Source: PFJX01 sp044227325 (GTDB lineage: Bacteria; Pseudomonadota; Gammaproteobacteria; Burkholderiales; Thiobacillaceae). From it: 64,000 bases of DNA. A program made the position numbers and the translations under genes. The DNA lies in assembly GCA_044227325.1 (NCBI GenBank), contig JBGAFI010000004.1:124001-188000 (forward strand), written 5' to 3'. Below the pieces are notes generated by a model that worked only from the letters and a program-made list of their open reading frames with translations, did not search any database and was not told where the DNA came from. Shown here in pieces: positions 52,161 to 58,795 of this stretch; position 1 is the stretch's first letter; every line of letters starts with the position of its first letter.

Positions 52161-52340
52161 AGGGGCTCCTTGGGTGAGACGGAGCGCCACTGCCCCGGGC
52201 GGGACGTAACGGCCCCGTGAGGGTGAATGGAAGGACGGATGAATCCCGGGCCTGGCGGCCGTGCTCGTTGCAGGGACTGACGAGCCTCGATGGGCGATGC
52301 GTGACGGGCATCGAGCGGGCTGTGACCGACAGCCGGCGGT
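52161..52340 (-). promoter_or_regulatory. Full-length structured leader of the 52-kb unit
   Basis: Second copy of the long leader (upstream part 52244-52340). The second hairpin reads GATGC/GCATC instead of GATCC/GGATC in the radC copy, so both arms changed together. The loop hairpin (52263-52285) has loop CAGTCCCTGCA, and AGTCCC can pair with GGGATT (one G-U). GCUCC pairs with GGAGC of the SD. Confidence 0.78.
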
Positions 52341-52398
52341 GCAACACTTGTTGACCGGTGCGGCCTTTCCTCAAGTCACCGACGTGCCTTCAGGAAAG

Positions 52399-52412
52399 GC
52401 CCCCGAGGGGGC
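52399..52412 (-). terminator. GC hairpin ending the methylase unit
   Basis: GCCCCC/GGGGGC arms with a 2-base centre, about 60 bases after the methylase stop. CTTTCC follows on the minus strand, as after the hairpin at 49177. Probably a weak terminator. Confidence 0.55.
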
Positions 52413-52473
52413 AAAAGGAGGTGAACGTCTAGCGCCCAAAGCCGTGGATTTCCCTCCGACATGGTCTTGCCTT

Positions 52474-53574
52474 TCAACTGATGGTCACGATGTCGCCGTA
52501 GCCGGGGCCAGGCGTCAGGTCGATGGCCCGGATCACCGGTACGAATCGGTCGGTGAGGATGCGCGTCTCGGCCACGGTGCCGTCGCGGCGCTCCTCGTAC
52601 TCCACATGTGTCTCCTTCTCCTTGAAGGTGTCGCCCTTGATGAGCAGGGTACGCCCGGACTTGGAGCGGATCACCCCGCCGATCTGCCCGGCCGCCAGGG
52701 CCAGGGCCAGATGCCAGCGGGACATGGCGCGCAGGGGCGGCCGGTTGGGCGTCTGGGCGGTGGAGAACATCGCCGGGAAGCGCGGCCACAGGGCGTGGCC
52801 GGCCAGCCGGTCGAGCTCCGCGTCCAGCTGGACAGCATCCAGGCGCAGGGCCCGCAGGGCGAACTCGGCGCCTTCCGCGATGCCAGGGACCAGGTAGGAT
52901 TCCTCGTTCCAGGCCTCCGGCAGGGTCTCCGGCAGCTCGCCGCGACCCACTGCCTCCAGCATCGCGGCCACCTGGGGATCGGGCCGGTCTGACCGGCGTT
53001 TCACTCCCAGGATCACGCACTGCCGGAAGCGCTGCTCCGGTGCCATGAACACCCGCAGGCGGGTGAAGCCCCGGGCGATCAGTTCCGCGAACTCCGCGTC
53101 CAGCACGTAGTGGGGCACGATGAGCGCCAGCACACCGCCGAACTTGAGCCACGGAAAGGCCTTGCGGCAGAACAGCTTCTCCAGGCGGTCGCCCCTGGCG
53201 CGCTCCGAGGTCCCGGCCCTGTCGGCCACGGTGTGGCCATAGGGCGGGTTGAGGAACAGCAGGCCCACCGAGCGGGCGGTGACGAACACGTCGGCCACGT
53301 CGCTGTGGGCCACCGTGTCCAGCAGCCCCTTGGCATGCCAGGCGCGCTCGGCGTCGAACTCTACGCCCAAGGCATCGACCTTTGCGCCGCAGTCGGTGAG
53401 ATGCTGCTTCACTTCCGCCAGGGCCGTGCCCTCGCCGCAGCAGGGGTCCAGGATACGGACGTTCCCCGCGCCGATGTCCAGGACGGAGAGGATCCCCGCC
53501 AGGGTCACCTCGTCGGTGGGGAAGTAGCCGTTCTTGATGAAATTGCGGGCCAGCCGCTGAAAGATCAGTGCCAT
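52474..53574 (-). CDS. DUF6094-like DNA methyltransferase
   Basis: A 366-aa Rossmann methylase. Motif I RILDPCCGEGTALAEVK (about 40-55) and catalytic motif LLFLNPPYGH (about 105-114) indicate a gamma- or alpha-type N6-adenine enzyme; FGGVLALIVPHYVLD follows. The family is common on ICEs and plasmids, where it may protect the element from host restriction. Lies 10 bases after a 55-aa gene and shares its full-length leader. Confidence 0.9.
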   Translation of the reverse strand: MALIFQRLARNFIKNGYFPTDEVTLAGILSVLDIGAGNVRILDPCCGEGTALAEVKQHLTDCGAKVDALGVEFDAERAWHAKGLLDTVAHSDVADVFVTARSVGLLFLNPPYGHTVADRAGTSERARGDRLEKLFCRKAFPWLKFGGVLALIVPHYVLDAEFAELIARGFTRLRVFMAPEQRFRQCVILGVKRRSDRPDPQVAAMLEAVGRGELPETLPEAWNEESYLVPGIAEGAEFALRALRLDAVQLDAELDRLAGHALWPRFPAMFSTAQTPNRPPLRAMSRWHLALALAAGQIGGVIRSKSGRTLLIKGDTFKEKETHVEYEERRDGTVAETRILTDRFVPVIRAIDLTPGPGYGDIVTIS

Positions 53575-53584
53575 GGTCCGCGCC

Positions 53585-53752
53585 TCAGATGAGATTGAGC
53601 AGGGACAGCCAGCTGTCGGGATGATCCGGTTCTACGCAATCGCCGTCGGGCGTCTCGCAGACCGAATCCATGACCCATTCCTCCAGCTGGTCCATATCGG
53701 GGACCGGCCAGGTCTGGTTCTTCCAGGTGATGGTGGTGGGCAGATCGAACAT
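53585..53752 (-). CDS. 55-aa acidic leader gene of the methylase unit
   Basis: A 55-aa acidic protein (MFDLPTTITWKNQTWPVPDM, then DQLEEWVMDSVCETPDGDCV and EPDHPDSWLSLLNLI). AAGGAG lies 6 bases before its ATG at 53752 and directly after a full-length structured leader, which is the best evidence that it is translated. Stop is 10 bases before the methylase start. It could be a partner of the methylase; no known family recognised. Confidence 0.72.
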   Translation of the reverse strand: MFDLPTTITWKNQTWPVPDMDQLEEWVMDSVCETPDGDCVEPDHPDSWLSLLNLI

Positions 53753-53926
53753 GTTGCGCTCCTTGGAAAAGCGGAGACAGCCGCCCCCGGGCGGGGAACG
53801 GACTCCCCGCGGGGTGGTTGGGTAGACGAAGTCCCGGGCCGTTGGGCCTGGCTCGTTGCGGGGACTGACGAGCCTGGAAGGCGATCCTTGACGGGGATCG
53901 GGCGGACTGTGACCGACAGCCGGCGG
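53753..53926 (-). promoter_or_regulatory. Full-length structured leader of the methylase unit
   Basis: Third copy of the long leader. Loop hairpin 53850-53874 extended to GGCTCGT/ACGAGCC with loop CAGTCCCCGCA; AGTCCC pairs with GGGACT at 53831-53837 (complement). Central hairpin CGGGGAGTCCGTTCCCCG (53788-53810 region). CUCC pairs with GGAG of the SD. Confidence 0.78.
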
Positions 53927-54208
53927 TTTCCCTCAGCGCTCCGAGAAGCGTTCAGGGAACCCGCCTGGGTTCAGGCATGAAACGGGCACACGTGGCTTGG
54001 ATACGGCGCCCCCTCCCGGCCTTGCCGGGGCGTCCGCGTGTGGAGGCCGGGACGCCTGACCGGGGCGCGCGTGGGCATGGCCCCTACGCAAATGGCGCGG
54101 CGCGTGGGCGGCCGCTGCCCGGAATGCTGAGAGCCCGAAGCGCGGGCTTTCCGATGGGAGTCCAAGAGGAAGCCGATCGGAAAGCCCGCGCGTGGCGGGC
54201 AAGGAGGG
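53927..54208. other. Intergenic region between the DUF3275 and methylase units
   Basis: Contains a GAACCC/GGGTTC hairpin (53957-53972), 4-base loop, which could end the upstream unit. A GC-rich stretch with short inverted repeats follows (CGCGCG near 54067; GAAGCGCGGGCTTTCCGAT near 54136). No convincing gene: the plus-strand frame at 53977-54438 overlaps the minus-strand gene at 54209 and has no SD. Confidence 0.5.
53957..53972 (-). terminator. Hairpin at end of DUF3275 unit
   Basis: GAACCC and GGGTTC arms with a 4-base loop, flanked by TGA...TCA pairing. No U tract follows, so intrinsic termination is uncertain. Occupies the same place relative to the next long leader as the hairpins at 49177 and 52399. 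Confidence 0.4.
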
Positions 54209-54418
54209 TTACCGGATCGATCTTCCGATCTCGGCGACCCACAGGTCGATCAAGTCCACCAAATCGGGCTGGCTTGCGCGCAGGCGTGAGGCGGTGGCTT
54301 GCATGTCGCGGGCCAGGGTTTCCAGGCAGTGGCGTCGTTCACCCCACCGCTGCCTGGCGACGATGGCCTCCACCCGGGCGTTTGCCCGGGTACCGGATAG
54401 CTTGCCCCGGTCGGCCAT
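54209..54418 (-). CDS. Small helical ICE protein (69 aa)
   Basis: A 69-aa basic, mostly helical protein (ANARVEAIVARQRWGERRHC, ARDMQATASRLRASQPDLVD, LIDLWVAEIGRSIR). Begins 3 bases after the DUF3275 stop, so likely translated by coupling. Function unknown. Confidence 0.6.
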   Translation of the reverse strand: MADRGKLSGTRANARVEAIVARQRWGERRHCLETLARDMQATASRLRASQPDLVDLIDLWVAEIGRSIR

Positions 54419-54421
54419 GCA

Positions 54422-55000
54422 TCATTCCCCGGACATAGCCCAGGCCTGCGCCTTGGCATCGAAGCGATAGCCCAATTCCTTGAGCCGGTCGCGCTGCTCA
54501 CGGAACAGGCCCCGGTCCACGGTGGGATCGAGCTTGATGCCTTCCCGCTTCCAGACCTTGGTGCCCAGGTCCGCCCCGAACATCTTCACCAGGGCTTCCA
54601 GGGCCGGATCCACGTCCACCTGGCCGGCGGGCGTGACCACGACCACCGTGGTTTCAGCTTCAACAACGTGTGCGACATGGGGCCGGATGGCCTCTTCCTC
54701 GATGGGATCGGGCTCTTCCTGGCCGGTGCCGGATTCCGGTGCGGCTTCGCCCACCTCGTCCAGCTGGACATCCACCAGGTTGGCGCGCATATCCGTCATC
54801 GCCTTGCCCCGCCAGATATAGGAGGACAGGTAGATGCTGGAGATGGCGAATTCGCCCTGGTAGTGGCCTTCCTCGAACTGGTCCAGGAGCGCGTCCTTGA
54901 CCTTGAAGGTACCCACGTCCGTGACGAGGTCCCCCACGGAGAAGGCGCCCTTGGCGCCATGGATTTTCTTGACGGTGAGTGTGCCGTTGACTTGCAGCAT
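54422..55000 (-). CDS. DUF3275 family ICE protein
   Basis: A 192-aa protein: N-terminal beta domain MLQVNGTLTVKKIHGAKGAF then VGDLVTDVGTFKVKDALLDQ and YQGEFAISSIYLSSYIW, the conserved DUF3275 pattern, an acidic linker and a C-terminal helical segment (LFREQRDRLKELGYRFDAKA). The family is conserved on PFGI-1/SPI-7-like ICEs; function unknown, possibly DNA binding. ATG 55000 with AAAGGA; the frame extension to 55117 is leader sequence. Confidence 0.85.
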   Translation of the reverse strand: MLQVNGTLTVKKIHGAKGAFSVGDLVTDVGTFKVKDALLDQFEEGHYQGEFAISSIYLSSYIWRGKAMTDMRANLVDVQLDEVGEAAPESGTGQEEPDPIEEEAIRPHVAHVVEAETTVVVVTPAGQVDVDPALEALVKMFGADLGTKVWKREGIKLDPTVDRGLFREQRDRLKELGYRFDAKAQAWAMSGE

Positions 55001-55078
55001 GATGTGTTCCTTTCGAAGAATGAACTGGCGGGCATCACGCTCCCCGCGGGAAGCAACGGCCCGCCAAGGGTGGTAAGA
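55001..55078 (-). promoter_or_regulatory. Structured 5' leader (diverged short type)
   Basis: CCACCCTTGGCGGGC... and GCCCGCCA arms (55026-55070) enclose an inner GGGAAGC...-like loop. GUUC and GAUG arms can pair with GAAC and CAUC around the SD. Most diverged copy but same arrangement. Confidence 0.62.
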
Positions 55079-55118
55079 AGAATGCGATGAACAAGATGGC
55101 TGGAGATAGGGGCCCACG

Positions 55119-55283
55119 CTAGGCGGGTGTCCATTTCCCGGACGTCAAGGCAGCTTGCGCCGCCTCGAAACACAGGTAGAACTCCTCGGACACCCGCGCG
55201 AACTCGCCGCTCTCCTCATCGAAGGCGGCGATGAAGAATCCCCAGCCCAGACATTCCATGACAATGAGTTCATGAACTTCCAT
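55119..55283 (-). CDS. Small ICE protein (54 aa)
   Basis: A 54-aa acidic protein (MEVHELIVMECLGWGFFIAA, FDEESGEFARVSEEFYLCFE). SD GGGGAGA is 4-9 bases before the ATG at 55283 and is masked by a 7-bp leader helix. The frame continues to 55319 only through the leader. Function unknown. Confidence 0.65.
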   Translation of the reverse strand: MEVHELIVMECLGWGFFIAAFDEESGEFARVSEEFYLCFEAAQAALTSGKWTPA

Positions 55284-55360
55284 GGTGGTCTCCCCAAGGA
55301 ATGGCCGGGAAGACCACATCCCGTCAGGGAACGGACGCTTCCCCGGCAGGGTGGATGGGC
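55284..55360 (-). promoter_or_regulatory. Structured 5' leader with strong SD-masking helix
   Basis: GTGGTCT (complement of 55311-55317) pairs exactly with AGACCAC (complement of 55285-55291), and TCCC with GGGG of the SD. The same GTGG can instead pair with CCAC at the 5' end of the leader (55350-55354), so two mutually exclusive folds are possible. Confidence 0.76.
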
Positions 55361-55374
55361 GGAAAAACCACTGA

Positions 55375-55839
55375 CTACTGCGCAGTGGTGTCCGAATGGG
55401 ATTGGGGTTGATCGATAGGCAGCGTTACCACTTGGCCGTCCACCTTGGCGAAGCCGATCTTCAGCAGTCGCCCCTTGATGGCGACACCTTGCTGACCGAC
55501 CTTCTCGCCCCGTTCGTAGGTGAACAGTTCCGGATAGATGTCACCGATCCGGAAGCCAATGACCACGGGCTTCTTGCCGTCGACTTCGGGCTTCAGCATG
55601 GCGACGATGCGCTTGGCTTCACCCCCGGTAACTCGGAGGTCGAACTTCGTGTACTCCACGTCGTTCGGATCGCCGCGCATGGCCGAGATGGAACAAGCCA
55701 GGAAAGGCTGGCCCTTGCGGGGTTTCACCTCGCGGATGCGGTTGAGATAGCCGACCCCATTGACGTGCAGGTCGAAGAACGCCTTCTCGCCGGTGGGCGT
55801 TGTGGCGGTGGGTTGAGTTTGAGACTGGTCTTGGGACAT
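55375..55839 (-). CDS. STY4534/DUF3577-like ICE replication-associated protein
   Basis: A 154-aa protein. EKAFFDLHVNGVGYLNRIRE then VKPRKGQPFLACSISAMRGD and VEYTKFDLRVTGGEAKRIV match the STY4534 family (DUF3577), named from SPI-7 and thought to take part in ICE replication; it may be an OB-fold single-strand binding protein. First gene of its unit, with a long leader (diverged fourth copy). I use ATG 55839 with AAGGAG. Confidence 0.88.
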   Translation of the reverse strand: MSQDQSQTQPTATTPTGEKAFFDLHVNGVGYLNRIREVKPRKGQPFLACSISAMRGDPNDVEYTKFDLRVTGGEAKRIVAMLKPEVDGKKPVVIGFRIGDIYPELFTYERGEKVGQQGVAIKGRLLKIGFAKVDGQVVTLPIDQPQSHSDTTAQ

Positions 55840-55990
55840 GGAACGCTCCTTGGAAAAGCAAAGAGGAACCACGCCCCGGACGGGGAAGGGGTTCCCCGCT
55901 GGGTGGATACTACGGATGGACTGACGGAATCCCGGGTCTTACGACCGTTCCGGTTTCAGGGACTGACCGGATTGATGATGCGCCTGGCGG
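55840..55990 (-). promoter_or_regulatory. Long structured leader, diverged copy
   Basis: The loop hairpin (55949-55971) reads TCCGGT-CAGTCCCTGAA-ACCGGA in RNA sense: the stem differs at several pairs from the GCTCGT/ACGAGC of the other three copies, yet pairing and loop are kept. AGTCCC can pair with GGGATT downstream. The short part (55859-55910) has the GCGGGGAA...TTCCCCG hairpin; SD pairing is weak here. Confidence 0.72.
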
Positions 55991-56641
55991 TACAAGGCCA
56001 ACTAAGGGCGGGGTCATTCCCTGATCCCAGCGGGTGCAGTGCGGTGCAAGCGAGCGGTTCTCCGCCAACGAAGTACATGATCAGGCTACCAAGGCTGGAA
56101 GCCTTGTCAAGCGGGGCGTCGCGGGCATGGGGATAGGGAATACCAGGGAAAACTGGAGCAGGCCTGGTTCGGTGGACTGGGGAACTACATCCGGCAAACG
56201 GCAGCTATATGCGCTTCAGCCATCATTTTGCCGAACCCCTTGTTGGGCCCGTCCTCGGCCTTTGCCAACCTTGGACTGGTGGATGGACTCAGTCAGCTAT
56301 GTGTTGGACAGTAGTCCTCCATCGAAAAATCACATTCAAGGGCAACTTCCCCACTCGCCGAACCCGTAAAACGCGATAAAGTGGACGCTCCTACGCTGCT
56401 TGGTAGCTGGACTAATCGGCGCCAAGACACACAGTGGTTACCAGCTCATGGCCCCGATTGATCAGGTTGGTCTGTTCCAGTCGGAACAGGTTGTGCTCAC
56501 TCTGCGGACTCGGTTTCTTCGGCCCCATGACACCCCTTCAGTATTTGCAAGGATTCCAAGCAATTCAAATCGATTCTGACTATTCTTTATGGCTCACAAA
56601 CCAAGTAGCCATGCAGGTGGCTATTGTTCAGCACCGACTAC
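55991..56641. other. Gene-poor region between ICE module and SPFH/NLR-like cluster
   Basis: Apart from a transposase remnant (56412-56528) no coding region is convincing. An AAGGCT...AGCCTT repeat lies at 56087-56105. The segment 56540-56640 is AT-richer than its surroundings. It is probably scarred by past insertions and marks the border between two modules. Confidence 0.5.
56412..56528 (-). pseudogene. IS5-like transposase N-terminal remnant
   Basis: A 38-codon frame MGPKKPSPQSEHNLFRLEQT continuing NLINRGHELV resembles the N-terminus of IS5-family transposases (KKPSPQSExxLFR...xLIxxRHELVRLA as I recall). It stops after GAD, so only a broken start of the gene is left. No intact terminal inverted repeats could be paired. 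Evidence of an old insertion next to the cluster on the right. Confidence 0.6.
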
Positions 56642-58795
56642 TTATTCTGACTCCTTGTCCTGATCGGACGCAGATGGTGGTAGTCGCTTTTCTCCTGCGC
56701 TTTCATCCGTGACGAGGTGTTCGATGTTTCTGCCCTGTGGCGGTTTTTTTGCCGCAGCAAGGATTTTCATTCCCTCATCGTAGCTGACGTCGGGCTGTCC
56801 GTCGGAAGGCAGTTGCGCTGTCTGCAGCCGTTCATTGATCCGCTGCATGTCGGCATCTACATCGTCCGTGGTCGTCTGCTGAAGCAGGCGTCGAGTTCTG
56901 AAATCCTGTTCGATTCCGTCAAGTCGGCCTTTTTCGAGCTGCTTGAAGCGTTCGATCTCGGCTTCACGCTGGAGGGCCGCACGGTCTTGCACGAGCCCCA
57001 AGGTTTCCCGCCGACGTGTCAGGAATGCGATCTCGGTGAGCGTGTTGCCGCGGTCGAGTCCATGCAGTTTGATGGCGAGGCCAAACGCATGCTGCACAGC
57101 ATTTGCAGCAGCAGCAACAATCTTCTTATGAATATGGTTGCGGCCAGCCTCTGTTCTCGTCTGAGCTGCGAGGTCGCTCTCAGTTTCTAGCGCCCCGCGG
57201 ATTGCCGAAATCACCTCGCGGCGGATCGCGGCCAGCTCGATTTCGATGGCGAGCGACCGCCGCTGCTCATCGGACATCGATGTCTCGGCAGGAGCCGAGA
57301 TGCCCACCTCCGCCGCCAGCTCACACATCCGCTGCGGGGACATGTGCGTGTCCGATCGGTAGCCGTAGTTTTTCCTAACGAACTCCTCCCACCCCCCCTC
57401 GGTCATCCCGGTGACCTCAACGCGGCCGGTGATCTGAACCTCGTCTGCATCACCTGCATCGGCTTGCGACGAGATATTGACTTCGAAACTGCGCGGCTGG
57501 CCACAAATCGCGGCATACCGCGCAGCTTCCTCAGTCGGATGCTGCCGCACATTGATCACATCGGCCTCGATGTCGTAAGACATCAGCTCATCAGTGATTG
57601 ACTTCTTGATTTGGGGCTCAACGATCTCGTCGAACTTCAAATTGAACTGTGTACTGTCAATTCGTTGAATTTGGTCCCTGCAAACCTGCACAACCTGTTC
57701 ACGTATCGGCGCATCAATATCCATTACGTCTGGATGAATTAAACTGCCCAGTTTTTCGAACCCGAGTGCCTTTACGTTTATCGCGATACTCATCTGCACA
57801 AAGCCATTGGAATTTTTCGGCTTGAACTTGCATTCCTCTGGGTGCAGATCGAGGCGCCGCCCCTTGATAAGTGCCAATGCCGCGATGTCTGGAAAGGCTT
57901 GAAATATTTTCAGGTGATAGCCGATTTTTGCCGCATCCGCGGCAACCTGTCCCTCCATCTTATCCTCGATGGTGTCTTTGTCTGCTGCGAAAGACTCGAC
58001 AACTTTGTAGTACTCTCCCGCAAATAAATGCCGCTGGACCGCCTGACGGATGGAACCGCTGATGGCCTCCCGGACTGCGTTCTCATTATCCAATCCGGAT
58101 TTACGGAAATTCTGGTAGTTGTCCAGTTCGAGAAGTGCTGTCGTCACCACCTTCCGCTCCTTTTCACTGTCACCGAGCGTGAACCGGTCCTCTTGGCGGA
58201 TGGATACCTGCATCGGCGGAAGGTTGAGTACCCGGAATCCAATCCTGAACAATGCGCCCCCGAGGGCACGCTCCACAGCGTCACTAACGGCTGCATCTAA
58301 CGACTCGGATTCGCCAGTGCCGAGGCTCGACGTACGGAATGCGGCCAGCAGGTTCCTACTGGCGGGGCCATCTTGTGCGGACTTACACTGTTGCAGCATT
58401 TCGTTCAGTTTCGAGTACAGATGACTGGTGATCAGTGTTCGCAACGTCGCTGAGGGGCCGTCGGACTTGGCCAGTGCGGCGACGAGTTTTTTGGCTTCCT
58501 CCTGCTTGTCGGCTTGAATCTTAAAGGTCGACTCGAAGTCCAGCGCGATTGTGCTGGTCCCCTCCGACCACCGGAAGCGCCAATCTTCGATCACGAGAGG
58601 TGTTCCAAGTTTTCTGACGTAGAACTGCCGTGATCCCCGGCGCCAGCCCTGGAGAAAGTCGAATGTCCCGCGCTCATACAGCGATGTGCTACCGTCCTTA
58701 CCGAGCACCACGCGATGGCCCTCGCCGTGTACGTCTTCTGAGAAAGTCGCTGGCTGAATCTCGCGGACCAACTCGGCCAATTTTTGTTCGCTCAT
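56642..58795 (-). CDS. SPFH/Band-7-like coiled-coil protein (717 aa)
   Basis: A large protein with no signal peptide. An N-terminal part (FLQGWRRGSRQFYVRKLGTP) is followed by an SPFH-like stretch in the middle (MSIAINVKALGFEKLGSL near 330, then REQVVQVCRDQIQRI and IKKSITDELMSYDIEADVIN). A charged helical C-terminus (LQREAEIERFKQLEKGRLDG) may form a coiled coil. SPFH proteins organise membrane microdomains and form rings. Here it is coupled (ATGA) to the NLR-like gene, so it may scaffold or be regulated by it. The SPFH call is from pattern only. Confidence 0.6.
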   Translation of the reverse strand: MSEQKLAELVREIQPATFSEDVHGEGHRVVLGKDGSTSLYERGTFDFLQGWRRGSRQFYVRKLGTPLVIEDWRFRWSEGTSTIALDFESTFKIQADKQEEAKKLVAALAKSDGPSATLRTLITSHLYSKLNEMLQQCKSAQDGPASRNLLAAFRTSSLGTGESESLDAAVSDAVERALGGALFRIGFRVLNLPPMQVSIRQEDRFTLGDSEKERKVVTTALLELDNYQNFRKSGLDNENAVREAISGSIRQAVQRHLFAGEYYKVVESFAADKDTIEDKMEGQVAADAAKIGYHLKIFQAFPDIAALALIKGRRLDLHPEECKFKPKNSNGFVQMSIAINVKALGFEKLGSLIHPDVMDIDAPIREQVVQVCRDQIQRIDSTQFNLKFDEIVEPQIKKSITDELMSYDIEADVINVRQHPTEEAARYAAICGQPRSFEVNISSQADAGDADEVQITGRVEVTGMTEGGWEEFVRKNYGYRSDTHMSPQRMCELAAEVGISAPAETSMSDEQRRSLAIEIELAAIRREVISAIRGALETESDLAAQTRTEAGRNHIHKKIVAAAANAVQHAFGLAIKLHGLDRGNTLTEIAFLTRRRETLGLVQDRAALQREAEIERFKQLEKGRLDGIEQDFRTRRLLQQTTTDDVDADMQRINERLQTAQLPSDGQPDVSYDEGMKILAAAKKPPQGRNIEHLVTDESAGEKRLPPSASDQDKESE

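Noticed and set aside
52376..52462. 28-codon frame after the methylase gene
   Set aside because: It overlaps the GC hairpin at 52399-52412 and has only a weak SD; could be real but not supportable.
53977..54438. Plus-strand frame of 153 codons
   Set aside because: Antisense to the 69-aa gene, no SD, Arg/Pro/Gly-rich composition typical of GC shadows.
45276..56000. Repeated GC-rich hairpins as a CRISPR array or transposon repeats
   Set aside because: Copies are unevenly spaced, all lie just upstream of start codons, and differ in sequence but keep pairing, so they are mRNA leaders.
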